NCBI GenBank assembly: GCA_001970955.1
Contig: MPUH01000121.1
Location: forward strand, 1 to 64,000
DNA length: 64,000 bases
Direction: 5' to 3'
Source of the DNA: Stentor coeruleus
Lineage: Eukaryota; Ciliophora; Heterotrichea; Heterotrichida; Stentoridae
Position numbers and translations under genes: made by a program. Positions within the stretch are counted from its first letter, which is position 1. Each line of letters starts with the position of its first letter. Shown one piece after another: positions 1 to 9,604 of this stretch. A model generated the notes under the pieces. That model made no database searches, was not told the origin of the DNA, and saw only the letters and a program-made list of their open reading frames with translations.

Positions 1-2
1 TC

Positions 3-1279
3 ATTTTTCATTTTGTATTCATTTTCATTTTGTATTCATTTTGTATGCCTTGCCCTTATAGATCTTATTGTCCTATTGGGTCTATAAATCATACTAATAT
101 TAGACCTAATTTTAAAGAGCAATCAATACAGCCAAATATTTATAAAGAGCTAAGTTCAAATCAACAAATTTCTGCATTTTTTGTTTATGGCAGCGCTATT
201 TTAATTGCAATTGCTATTTTTCTTTTTGTTTTACTAAAGGTGATAAGGCAAAGAATTAGTAAAATTGATATGTTTACTACTATTCATGATAGAGAAGTTG
301 ATAAGCCACTTATTCTTAAAAAAACGACTATTGGAGGCATATTTTCTGCTTTGTTTATAATTTTCATTTTGATTATTTTAGGGTTTAATACTATACAATA
401 TGTTTTTATGAATATTGAAGAAGACAATATGTTTTTATGAATATTGAAGAAGCTAAAACCCTTAAACCTATGTCTGTGTTTCAAAATGAAGTTACTAGTT
501 TTACAGCTAATTTCAATGTTACTACTAGTTTTTATTATTATGGAGGAGAATGTTCGAATAGTTCAAAGACTGATATAATAATTGAGAATTCTGGAATTAC
601 AGGACAGTCTATAATCATGAATATTGAAAAAGAAAATAAAGCATGCATTCTCAATTTGATATGCAAAAAATGTGAAGTAAGTTCTGAAAGCAATATAATG
701 TTTAAATAAATTGAAGAAAACTCTTATTCTAAAGCAATATCTGTAAACATCACATCTGAATCTTCAATACCTGAATCAATAAGCATGATAACCAAATATA
801 TTGTATCTGAAACTAACAAAATATTCATAGGACCTTCATCTTCAGAATTTTTTTATTCTTTTACTCCTTCAGTTTTCTATTCATCAATATCAAAATTCCC
901 TGATTCACAAACTGGTTATCATTTATCAGAATATTCATCACCTGTACCTGGAACATCACATACTATAGAAGAATTGCCTGAAGTTGCTGGACTTTCTGTT
1001 TTAATAAATATTGATAGAAGAGATTATGGGCTTTTTACAGAAAGGTATAAAAAGAAAACTTTATTTATTATTTTTAGTGCTATGATTGGAGCTATTTCAG
1101 GAATTTTTTCTATTATTTTGGTTATAATGTTGATTGTAGAAAAAACCTATGAAAAAGTTACTGCAATTTTAGAAAATATTAGATTTTTTAACTTGTTAGT
1201 TGAAAAGAGGTTGAGATTACAAGCTTTTAGTGATGAGTATGAACATAAAGGCCTTATATTCCCAAAGTTTCAATCATAA
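3..1279 (+). pseudogene. Damaged multipass surface protein gene, 5' end beyond window
   Basis: The reading frame is open to the left edge, so the true start lies outside. The first visible residues include a Cys-rich motif (CMPCPYRSYCPIGS), like the membrane-proximal repeats of large ciliate surface proteins. Two hydrophobic segments follow (near bases 165-240 and 320-400), then a Ser/Thr-rich region, and a last membrane segment near 1065-1140 with a short cytoplasmic tail. Two lesions are visible. A 29-bp perfect tandem duplication (395-423 and 424-452) shifts the frame; taking out one copy restores a continuous frame. An in-frame TAA lies at 707-709, with coding-like sequence continuing in the same frame to the TAA at 1277. 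No 15-nt GT-AG intron fits around that stop. It could be a real pseudogene or a gene with assembly errors. The family is not recognised beyond this. Confidence 0.5.
395..452. repeat. 29-bp perfect tandem duplication inside a coding region
   Basis: Bases 395-423 and 424-452 are identical. The unit length is not a multiple of three, so the second copy breaks the reading frame of the surrounding gene. It may be a recent slippage event or an assembly artefact like the other duplications in this window. Confidence 0.9.
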
Positions 1280-1675
1280 AATGCCTTTTTCATAATAGGA
1301 AAATTAGATTAGATAATTAGATTAGATAATTCGTTTTGATAGTTTTTGTGTTAGATGTAAGGAGTTTGAATATTTAGTATCAAAATAAAGGCTATTCAGC
1401 TAGTCTAACCTTATTATAATTGCTAATTTTGTAAGTAGTTTAGTTAAGGTAAATATCTAATGTTTTGCTAAGAATCAAATTTTAAATCTCAGGTTGTATT
1501 TATGAAAATACTAAATTATGATATATTATCATAGTCTCAATAAAATAAAAAGCAAATTAAAACATAACTTGAAGCTTAGTCTCAGATTATTTTACACTTT
1601 GATTTAAATACGCTAGTAGAACCATTTCGATTTTAAAGCATAAAAAGCACATTTATTATTACAATTAACATTTTC
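1280..1675. other. Intergenic, AT-rich
   Basis: There is a short repeat of tagattagataatt near 1306-1331. Nothing else is recognisable. Confidence 0.6.
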
Positions 1676-2056
1676 ATGGAAAAAAGAAAAGAGATAATCA
1701 AAAGGCTATTTGAAGAACTCCCAACTATAAAACCAAAAAACTACAAAGATAGAGAAGCCAAAGAATTATTTTTAGATCAGCTTGGTACTTTTATCTCATC
1801 AGGGGGTAGAAATATTATGATTGCTTATATTGGATCTCTTATATTTCTTCCTATGTTTTTAAGAAGTACACCTCGAAGTTTTATACGTTTTCCAATGATT
1901 TTAGGACTTTTAGGCTATCATGAAGATATATATTTTTTTGGCTCTCAAATGCAACTTTGTTTCAATGCGTATCATGTTTTAGACCAAATGAAAACTTTGA
2001 ATGAAGAATCTTTAATACGTAAACTTGCAGAATCGTTAGAGACAAGCACAAAATAG
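1676..2056 (+). CDS. Small hypothetical membrane-associated protein
   Basis: The 126-residue frame has an ATG start and a TAG stop. The N-terminal third is charged and helical (KRKEIIKRLFEELP), followed by a hydrophobic stretch (residues about 44-62, IMIAYIGSLIFLPMFL) and a second weaker one around residues 70-80. No domain is recognised. The flanking DNA is much more AT-rich with frequent stops in all frames, which supports a real gene. It could be a small organelle or ER membrane protein; the sequence does not decide. Confidence 0.55.
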   Translation: MEKRKEIIKRLFEELPTIKPKNYKDREAKELFLDQLGTFISSGGRNIMIAYIGSLIFLPMFLRSTPRSFIRFPMILGLLGYHEDIYFFGSQMQLCFNAYHVLDQMKTLNEESLIRKLAESLETSTK

Positions 2057-2647
2057 ATTAGAGTAACATAATTAATTAGGTTTATGTTGTGATTTATTCA
2101 AAAATAATACGTATTATAAAGTTCTTGATAATATCATAAATTAGCTTAGTATGTTTGATTAATCTATATTGTAAAAATCCATGCACTTAAGTTAACCAAA
2201 TATATAGTGAGTTATTTCTTAATAAGAATAAAATATGTTATAAAAGTTCAATTTTAATATCAAACTATATTTGAAAGAAAATGCATAAATAAGGAAATAA
2301 ATGTATACAAGCATTAATAGTTAGTTAAGATTTAGATTTATTAGTCAAAATACTATTTCATAAGAAAATTTAAAGTTTTATATATAGTTTGTAATACTAG
2401 TTTTTATGAGATTTATATTTATCAACAATATTTTAGAGTGAGATGCGATAATTTAAAATTTATTAACTATATAAGCACTTTAATCATCTATTATTTATTT
2501 CACATATCTCTATTATTATAATCCTATAAATTTTTGTAAGTTTAAGCATTATTTATTTCACATATCTCTATTATTATAATCCTATAAATTTTTGTAAGTT
2601 TAAGCATCTAACAAATTTTCACCATTTTTCTGGAGACTTTATTATAA
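2057..2647. other. Intergenic, AT-rich, holds a 58-bp tandem duplication
   Basis: This is the 5' flank of the protease gene. The part nearest the gene carries the duplication 2490-2605, listed separately. Nothing else is recognised. Confidence 0.6.
2490..2605. repeat. 58-bp perfect tandem duplication upstream of the protease gene
   Basis: Bases 2490-2547 and 2548-2605 are identical. The unit contains the cctataaat motif typical of 5' flanks here, so if real the promoter-proximal region is doubled. There is no N at the junction. Confidence 0.9.
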
Positions 2648-3700
2648 ATGTTAGGATCATACTACGCAAACAACCCTCAGCCTTCAAAATCATCAAAAGT
2701 TATTCTTATCAGCGGACTTCTTGTTCTAGGGATAATTGGATCAGTAGCTTATCTATATAAATCCCCTTCTTCAAGACTTATTTCATTATACGAAGCTGAA
2801 GAGCGTGAATTCCAATCCTTCGTTGTTACCTATAATAAAAACTATGATTCAGATCAAGAATATTTTACCCGTCTGAGAGTATTTTTAGACAACATGGCTT
2901 ACATTAGAGTTTACAATTCCATGGACCAAAACCTAGTCCTTGGTGTAGGCCCATTCGCAGATCTTACATCAGAAGAATTCAGAAGTAGATTCATCCCTAA
3001 ATCAATAGAAAATACTGCTGAACCTTTTGAAGACTTTGCAGGACTTACTGCACCAGCTCAAGTTGATTGGAGAACTAAAGGTGCAGTTACTCCAGTTAAA
3101 GATCAAGGCCAATGTGGAAGTTGTTGGTCATTCTCAGCAACAGGTGGAATGGAAGGTGCTTGGTTCCTTGCTGGTCATACTCTTGTATCTCTTTCTGAAC
3201 AACAACTTATGGACTGTTCAGGAGCATATGGTAATGATGGTTGTAATGGTGGTTTTTATAGACAAGCATATTCTTATGTTATTGCTAATAAAGGAATAAC
3301 CTCAGAATCTAACTATCCTTATACTGCTAGAGATGGTACTTGTAATAAAACAAAAGCTTCTCAATTCGCTGCAAGTATTTCAAGCAAAGTTAATGTAGCT
3401 GGGGATAATCCTACAGCCTTACAAAATGCAGTTGCTCAACAACCAACTTCAGTATCTGTTGAAGCTGATCAACCTGTTTGGCAACATTATACTAGTGGAA
3501 CTATTTCAGCTAATTGTGGAACAAATCTTGATCATGATGTTCTTGCTGTTGGATATGATACAACTGCTAGTCCTCCTTATTGGATTGTTAAAAACTCTTG
3601 GGGAACCAGTTGGGGATTGGCTGGATATTTACAGATTGCGATTAGTACTGGAAAAGGAGTTTGTGGAATCAATATGACTCCTGGATATCCTGTTGTTTAG
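2648..3700 (+). CDS. Cathepsin L-like papain-family (C1A) cysteine protease
   Basis: This is a 350-residue preproenzyme of usual family length. Residues about 18-37 form a hydrophobic signal or anchor segment. Residues about 50-110 match the I29 inhibitory prodomain (EEREFQSFVVTYNKNY, then PFADLTSEEF). The mature enzyme starts near PAQVDWRTKGAVTPVKDQG. The catalytic set is complete: oxyanion Gln153, Cys159 in QCGSCWSF, His296 in LDHDVLAVGY and Asn316 in KNSWGTSWG. Disulfide cysteines such as CNGG are present. Family knowledge places it in food vacuoles or lysosomes as an endopeptidase activated by prodomain cleavage. G+C is higher than in the surroundings, as is common for highly expressed genes. 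No intron is needed to keep the family alignment intact. Confidence 0.95.
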   Translation: MLGSYYANNPQPSKSSKVILISGLLVLGIIGSVAYLYKSPSSRLISLYEAEEREFQSFVVTYNKNYDSDQEYFTRLRVFLDNMAYIRVYNSMDQNLVLGVGPFADLTSEEFRSRFIPKSIENTAEPFEDFAGLTAPAQVDWRTKGAVTPVKDQGQCGSCWSFSATGGMEGAWFLAGHTLVSLSEQQLMDCSGAYGNDGCNGGFYRQAYSYVIANKGITSESNYPYTARDGTCNKTKASQFAASISSKVNVAGDNPTALQNAVAQQPTSVSVEADQPVWQHYTSGTISANCGTNLDHDVLAVGYDTTASPPYWIVKNSWGTSWGLAGYLQIAISTGKGVCGINMTPGYPVV

Positions 3701-4530
3701 AATAGATAATTTAGTTTTTTTGAAAAAATTCGGAAATTTTGTTAGTAGAATTTAGTTAGGAGGATTTTAGGGCTTTTGTGTTAGAGATTTTAGTTGTAAA
3801 TGAGTTTAGAGATATTTTGTTGTTGTTTTTAATGAAATTAGAGTTTTTTTTGTTAAGGTTAAGAATTTTTGAGAAAAAAAATTGTTTTAAATATGCTTGC
3901 AGATAGTTAGTTAATAAGAATATTATTTTTTTAATATTCTCTGAATAAATAGTTAAATAATTATTGTCGCATTGTAATCGAGTACAAGGAGAAAAAATAT
4001 TATTTGTCTAGTACGAAAATAAATTTATAATTAATATGAAAGATAAATTTGTGTTATTACTTTTTAAAGCTTATTACAGACAAAACGTTTACTAATTTTA
4101 TAAAAAAAAATTATTGCTATAAATTCATAATAGACTAATCTATTATTACTTATTTATTCTAAGTTATTATTCTTAAATACCTGCAAAAATATAAAAATTG
4201 TTTTATCATATTTACACACTATGATGATAATACTAAAATAAAACCTTGTGACTATGGCAGACTTGGGTCAGCAACCCCATAAGTTTATCTGTAAATTTCA
4301 GTACTTAAAAAAGTTCATATTCATAAGAATCTAATACTATTAAAAAGTTTTTTTTTTTTACAAATAGATAAATGCTTACAAAAAAAAAATAGTATATGTT
4401 TCTCTAGCCGCTAATCAAGCTAAAAAACTTTATCAACTTCCCAATCAGTAAAATCTTCTCAAAAATACAAATTCTAAACCAAAAAAAATATACACTTGGA
4501 AAATATCTTAAAAATATCTTAAACTAATAA
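3701..4530. other. Intergenic; possible hairpin at 4258-4291
   Basis: The segment just after the protease is G/T-rich on the + strand, and the part before the next gene is A/C-rich. A locally GC-richer patch near 4250-4300 can fold (see separate entry). No open frame of note. Confidence 0.6.
4258..4291 (+). other. Candidate structured hairpin
   Basis: By eye it forms nested pairings CAG/CTG, ACTT/AAGT and GGGT/ACCC, about 11 bp, with a CAGCA loop and two small 3'-side bulges, in otherwise AT-rich DNA. No known RNA family is recognised. Confidence 0.2.
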
Positions 4531-5373
4531 ATGGATATCTTTATCGAACTCAAGTGTATATGTTGCGAACAAGCATTTATCCCTTCTCATTCAACTGATT
4601 TCATCCTCAAATGCACACATTTTAGATGTGGTCCATGCTCAGGATATGAAAGAAGATGTCCATTAGACAACATATGCCAAATGTATTCAATCCCTTCACT
4701 AGATTCAGAAAAAGACTTTGAAGCATTTAAAGGATCTCTACAACTTGCATGTAATTTACATAAAAATGATCTAGAATGTTATTGTAAAACATGTAATGAA
4801 GCTATTTGTTATAAATGTGTATTATATCATAAAGAACATGAAATACTTGAAGAACATGAAATGGAAGATATAGAAGATGATGTTGAAAGAGAAATTCAAG
4901 AAGCGAAATGGTCAACATGGAAAAGACATAGCTCTACTAGTTTAGCTTATAAAAGAATTCACACAAAATTGTTTGAAATAAACTCTGAATACCAAAAGTT
5001 TGGGGAATATTGTCGTCAAAATTGTCTTGAGAAAATAGATTACGCTAAATGGATTCTTGATTACGAACGGGATATATTTGAGAGTATAAACAACACAAAG
5101 TTTAATGACATTATAACACAATTTGATATGAATTACGAAATTCTTAATCTTTTTGAAAACATAATAAAAGTCGCAGACAGGAAAAAAAAATTAGTGTCAG
5201 AACTTACGACAAATCTTTTAGTTTTACTTAATAAAAAGCTTTTGGAACTTCCTGATTTATCACTTGTGATTAAAGATCCATCTGATGTGAAGGCTGCACA
5301 TTATTCTTTGTTGGATGATTATATTTCTTTAGAAGAACATAGATATTTTTACTATAAAATACATGGAAAATAA
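4531..5373 (+). CDS. RING-like and B-box zinc finger protein (TRIM-like)
   Basis: This is a 280-residue protein. The N-terminal Cys/His set (C8, C11, C28, H30, C33, C36, then CPLD) resembles a RING finger. A B-box-type zinc finger follows at about residues 72-108 (CNLHKNDLECYCKTC, CYKCVLYH, HEILEEHE). The rest is helical and acidic, probably coiled coil. Such RING/B-box/coiled-coil proteins are usually ubiquitin ligases or adaptors. There is no recognisable C-terminal substrate domain (SPRY or NHL), so the target is unknown. The start sits in the local AATAAATGG context. Confidence 0.75.
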   Translation: MDIFIELKCICCEQAFIPSHSTDFILKCTHFRCGPCSGYERRCPLDNICQMYSIPSLDSEKDFEAFKGSLQLACNLHKNDLECYCKTCNEAICYKCVLYHKEHEILEEHEMEDIEDDVEREIQEAKWSTWKRHSSTSLAYKRIHTKLFEINSEYQKFGEYCRQNCLEKIDYAKWILDYERDIFESINNTKFNDIITQFDMNYEILNLFENIIKVADRKKKLVSELTTNLLVLLNKKLLELPDLSLVIKDPSDVKAAHYSLLDDYISLEEHRYFYYKIHGK

Positions 5374-5859
5374 TCTGTAATTTGTATATTTTTTTTTCTA
5401 ACTATTATATATATATGCGTTTTAAACTCAATCTGTTAAAAAATCTGATAATTGTTTTGGTTTATTTTTTCTATAATAGCTCAGTAAAATATTACTGATA
5501 TATAGTTTGATTGTTGAATTTATTATTGGAGCTCCTATACACTCTTTTCTATATCTTCATAAAATCTTACAATAGCAATAATATCAGTCAACTTTATGCT
5601 ATCAACACTCTCAAATTAGGTATTTCTGTTCAAATTTCTATTTTAATCCTATTCGCGAATAGTATAAGATGTTTAAAGTTTATTCCAGCAACATGCGGCC
5701 ATTAACAATAGTGATAAATTGCCTATAAAGTACCCTAAAATCTATTCAAATTACCCTCTTCACCTTAAGCTATATAAATCAAAGGCATGAAATAAAACCT
5801 CATACCCAGTCAGAAGTTTATTTTTTATATATTTCTCTGGTTTATTTGACATCATATAT
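5374..5859. other. Intergenic
   Basis: There is a short open stretch from about 5511, but it has no ATG and no recognisable coding character. Nothing else is seen. Confidence 0.6.
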
Positions 5860-6576
5860 ATGAGAAGTTTTCTAGGGCTAAAGCGTTCCTTTGCTGATAA
5901 AATTCCACTTCAGCACAAAGAAACCCCACCTATGCCAAAATACCTCACTGATACCTACTGGTGGGCATATATACATCCAAATGCGGTGTGGTTTTTCGAG
6001 CGCCAGTGGATTGTAAATCTTATCTTATGGGGTAATTTTTACAAACTACGTGACTTAGCCCTTAGAGAATTTAAAGAACCTTCTAAGCTCCTTCAGGTTG
6101 CTTGTGTTTACGGCAACTTTACACAAGAACTTGCAAAGACTCAGCCTAAGTCAGAAATCCATGTAGCAGATGTAGCTCAAATCCAATTGGCTAATCTTAA
6201 GAACAAAACTGCTGACTTGAAAAACGTAACTTTACATCATCAAGACGCTACGAAACTTGAGTTTACAGACAGTTCTTTCGACAATGCCATTGTTTTCTTT
6301 TTACTACATGAAATGCCTGAAGAAGTTAGAAAAAAGTCAGTGCAAGAAGCAATAAGAGTTGTCAAACCTGGGGGCAAAGTTGTATTTGTAGACTATCACA
6401 GCCCAAGCAGACTTAATCCATTAAGATATGTGATGATACCTATACTAAAATATCTTGAGCCATTTGCTCTTGACCTCTGGAAAGCCGAAATTAGACAGTG
6501 GCTTCCTTCGGTAGCATCCATCAATAAACAGACATATTTCGGAGGACTATACCAAAAAGTAATAGTTATAAAATAA
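5860..6576 (+). CDS. rquA: Rhodoquinone biosynthesis methyltransferase-like protein RquA
   Basis: This 238-residue protein carries the family signatures: PKYLTDTYWWAYIHPNAV (about 26-43), FERQWIVNLILWGN (46-59), VACVYG (80-85) where ordinary class I methyltransferases have a Gly-rich SAM loop, FFLLHEMPEEVR, RVVKPGGKVVFVDYH, and a C-terminal LEPFALDLW. From established knowledge, RquA converts ubiquinone to rhodoquinone, the low-potential quinone used by fumarate reductase in anaerobic mitochondrial respiration. Residues 1-20 (MRSFLGLKRSFADKIPLQHK) are basic and fit a mitochondrial presequence. The gene is intronless here and clearly more GC-rich than its neighbours, either from expression-linked codon use or from its foreign origin. 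Only 5 bp separate its stop from the convergent gene. COQ5-type methyltransferases are the nearest alternative but lack VACVYG. Confidence 0.93.
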   Translation: MRSFLGLKRSFADKIPLQHKETPPMPKYLTDTYWWAYIHPNAVWFFERQWIVNLILWGNFYKLRDLALREFKEPSKLLQVACVYGNFTQELAKTQPKSEIHVADVAQIQLANLKNKTADLKNVTLHHQDATKLEFTDSSFDNAIVFFLLHEMPEEVRKKSVQEAIRVVKPGGKVVFVDYHSPSRLNPLRYVMIPILKYLEPFALDLWKAEIRQWLPSVASINKQTYFGGLYQKVIVIK

Positions 6577-6581
6577 TTGGA

Positions 6582-7076
6582 TTAATTATTACCGAGAACT
6601 AATAAACTTTGCAAAAATAGCCTGTGTATCCAAGATGGTTGTGATTTATCTAGTAACACCTTCGAAATTTGATTCTTTCGTTTTTTTATACTAAAAATTT
6701 GTTTTGGTTTCTCAGAACATTCATTTGCCATAGTAATAAGTGCTTCTTGAATCTCTTTCCATTTCTTCATACAACGTGTGCCATGCTTTTCTAGATTACA
6801 ACATTTGTAATTAAGCTTAATGCACAAATTATCTGGTGACTCGTCTTCAAATACTGAATTGATATAGTCTGCTAAGATATTTGGATCATTTTTAGATGAA
6901 TTTGCAAATGATTTAAGTGTGGAAAATATTGATTTGATTGAATTTTTTCTTTTCAGATGTCCACATTTTTCGCTTAGTTCCTGTTTAATAATCGCAGGAG
7001 TATCTTGTTGGGAACTAAGATCACAAGTTGACCAAGAGTCAGGGGAAGATTTATCGTCAATTTCATAAAAGTCCAT
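6582..7076 (-). CDS. Hypothetical protein
   Basis: A 164-residue frame starts with ATG in an ATTAATGG context. It is acidic and Ser-rich at the N terminus, then basic and helical. A Cys/His-containing stretch (CCNLEKHGTRCMKKW) is noticeable, but no known zinc-binding pattern is complete. It converges on rquA with 5 bp between stops. The family is not recognised. Confidence 0.6.
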   Translation of the reverse strand: MDFYEIDDKSSPDSWSTCDLSSQQDTPAIIKQELSEKCGHLKRKNSIKSIFSTLKSFANSSKNDPNILADYINSVFEDESPDNLCIKLNYKCCNLEKHGTRCMKKWKEIQEALITMANECSEKPKQIFSIKKRKNQISKVLLDKSQPSWIHRLFLQSLLVLGNN

Positions 7077-7936
7077 TAATAATTACCATAAATACTTTAA
7101 GTATAAATATATATTTATTCAAATATTATGAATAACTTCATATTTTATAAGTTTTTGATACTACAACTTAAATTCAATGTGATTAATTATATAAACTAGC
7201 TACACAACTTTTTTAGAAACTTGATATTAGTTTACTTTAAGCTAAAACTGAGGATATCTTTAGGAAAATGCTAGATACAGTTATCTTTAAAATTCATGTG
7301 CAATTTTAAGTATAGGTATGTAAAGTTAAAGTTTTGTTATAAATAAGAATCTATGTTCCTTTTATTATTATTCTTAATCAATTACAACTAAATATAGTAT
7401 AAAATTTTATTATTATTTTTTTGTTTAAATTATACCATTATGGTATATTCTGTATAAAGCCAAAAAGTAAAAGAAATTATGTAAATTAAGGCAAATTATT
7501 AGAGTAAGAGATACTTTCATTGTATTTTAAGTAACTGGGCTCTAATATTTGGTTTTGGTTATAGTAAATTTTATTAAATAAAAACATCAGAAATTAATGT
7601 ATCAAGCCTTAATACAATTATAAACTATATAATTATGTTATTAAATCATTAAAAAAGCATAAAGGAATAGAAATCATGTGGTTTATTCGGAAAATATTTT
7701 ATATTTATATGCTTTTATTATATTTAGGTATAAAAATGAAAAGATTGTTTTAATTTATCAAGCAGGGTTTTTAAAATCATCAGTATGATATTTAAGATAA
7801 GGAATGTATACAAACTTATAAGCATATTCTTGTAGTAATAATACGATAATTTATACTTTTATATTATAAAGCATTTTCATTTCAGTATAAAGTGTCCATA
7901 TTTTATATTCATATTACTTTGGTAAAAGTAGTTTAA
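7077..7936. other. Intergenic, very AT-rich
   Basis: It is the 5' flank of one minus-strand gene and the 3' flank of the next. There are no long frames, RNA genes or repeats that I can support. Confidence 0.6.
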
Positions 7937-8575
7937 TTAGGACTTCTGATCTGCGCTTTCTAGTTTAGCTAGCTCCGCTTTTACTTCTTTATATCTCTTG
8001 TACTCATTTTCTACTGGGGATATATCCTTATGGTATCTAATTCTTCTATGATTTGTTTGAGAGAATTCAAGTTGGAAATTATGCAAGATCGCTTTAAGTT
8101 CACTTCTTTCTTTACGTAGTTCTTCAACTCTTCGTACCGTTTCTTCCTTCGACATTCTTTTAGGTTGTGGTTTTTCATTAGCTCTTCTCGAAAGAGATAA
8201 TTTAAGTTTCTTATAATAAACATATAAGGGTCTCATTGGTTCTTTTTCTTCTCTTTTAGGTACTCTACCAAACAAATTTTTGAAGTTGTTATCATAGTTT
8301 TTCAACTCATTTTTAACTCTTTTTTTCTCTGCCACTAACTCTTCATAGCTTTTATTTCCAAGATCTCTACCATTTGTAGCAGTGTAATCAATTTTAAGTT
8401 TCCTAAGAGACTGCTCCAATTTTTGCTTACCTTCCACTCTAACCCAATCACTACTATTAGGGGGAGGTAAACTTGTAAGACTAGCTCTCATTTGTTCTTC
8501 AATTTCTTTGCATTTTCCTCTAAATAAAGAAGAAACAGTCCCAGTAAGTATTTCATTCAAGATATCGTACTCCAT
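7937..8575 (-). CDS. Coiled-coil protein with repeated FAM13-type C-terminal motifs
   Basis: The frame is open up to 8602, but the first ATG is at 8575 (MEYDILNEIL), giving about 212 residues. Two segments share a pattern known from the conserved C-terminal region of FAM13 proteins: a leading Lys/Leu-rich helix, then F..LFGRVPKREEKEPMRPLY..YKKLK in the middle and F..TNHRRIRYHKDISPVENEY.RYKEVK at the end. A third, weaker copy lies near the N terminus (YTATNGRDL). The protein therefore looks like a minimal array of this module without the RhoGAP domain of animal FAM13A. Function is unknown; the module is helical and may be a protein-binding unit. The homology call is by eye and should be treated as moderate. 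Confidence 0.6.
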   Translation of the reverse strand: MEYDILNEILTGTVSSLFRGKCKEIEEQMRASLTSLPPPNSSDWVRVEGKQKLEQSLRKLKIDYTATNGRDLGNKSYEELVAEKKRVKNELKNYDNNFKNLFGRVPKREEKEPMRPLYVYYKKLKLSLSRRANEKPQPKRMSKEETVRRVEELRKERSELKAILHNFQLEFSQTNHRRIRYHKDISPVENEYKRYKEVKAELAKLESADQKS

Positions 8576-8665
8576 AGATATATTTATATAGTTTTGCTTC
8601 AATCAGCATTATCTGAATTAGCACATATGGGGTATGAATATTTAATGTTTTAATATGATATACTA

Positions 8666-9604
8666 ATGGACTTGAAATTTAATAATTCACTTTTCAAGAA
8701 CAGATTGACCAATGCAGCAGTTAAACCAAAATTAAGACTTGATTTTTTTGAGATAATTGTTAAATCTTGCAAAAACTGTGAGAATATCGAACTAAATATC
8801 CCTGAAACGTTGATTAAAAACAACTACACTGGGAATATAAATCTTATTTTTACTACAGAAGAAGGTACTTTATATTGTAAAAAGAATGCTAAGCCTGAAT
8901 AGTAAGTTTTATTTAGTGAGCAAAGGTTTATGAAGAGATGTTTTTATTTTCAGAGGCCAATGGCTCCAGTCACTGTTGTTAAAAACCAAACAGGGTTGCT
9001 GGAAACAACAAAGTCTATTATGAATATTAAAGACTGCTACAATATTTGGAAAAAAACTACTGAGGAAATATGTGTGGTACAAAGGTATATTTACCCACAA
9101 AATAACCAAGTATGCAAGTACAGAGTAAAATTCTCAGTACCAGACAATTCTTTTATACAAAAAATTATGAAAAATCCAATAAACGTCTTAGGAAACAGAG
9201 CAAACGAACTTACTCCTATAAAAATTTTCCGCAATCTTGATGAAGACGACAAGTTTCTAGTTAAAAAACAAAATTTTGGAGATGAATCAAAAGTTACAGA
9301 TGAAAAACTGAAAACCCAAATGCTTGCTTTGAAAAAAATTATTGAATTTGAAGAAGTAAAAAACCATAGTTTAAGTGTTATAGTCGCTGATTTTATACAA
9401 GATCATGAAAAGAAATTTTATTTTATTGAGATGGTGGATTACAGTTATCAAAGCTCGTTGCCAAAAGATTTTACGAAAAAAAAAATTAAAATTAAAAGGA
9501 AAGCCCGATTTCCACCTTTGGTAAAATCTTTACCAAATCTTGATGTGAGTAGCAATAAAAGTTTTATTCATGCAAAAATTAAAATTTTGAAAGGAGTTGA
9601 TTGA
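8666..9604 (+). CDS. Hypothetical protein, one 15-nt intron
   Basis: Two exons, 8666-8901 and 8917-9604, are joined over the intron gtaagttttatttag (8902-8916). Splicing removes an in-frame TAG and yields 307 residues ending at TGA. The join reads KNAKPE-YEQRFMKRC. The protein is mixed alpha/beta, Lys-rich towards the end (KKKIKIKRKARFP), with no signal peptide or membrane segment. No domain was recognised. The intron matches the 15-nt class found elsewhere in the window, which supports the model. Confidence 0.7.

Noticed and set aside
700-716. 17-nt GT-AG stretch as an intron removing the TAA at 707
   Set aside because: Its removal changes the frame and leads to another stop shortly after; length also differs from the 15-nt class.
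3342-3356. 15-nt GT-AG stretch gtaataaaacaaaag in the protease gene
   Set aside because: Position 10 is C, and the frame through it matches a normal cathepsin loop.
4240-4300. Possible tRNA
   Set aside because: No B-box-like sequence or cloverleaf can be drawn; only a simple bulged hairpin is visible.
5511-5705. 64-residue open frame
   Set aside because: No ATG, strongly hydrophobic composition expected from T-rich DNA, no family resemblance.
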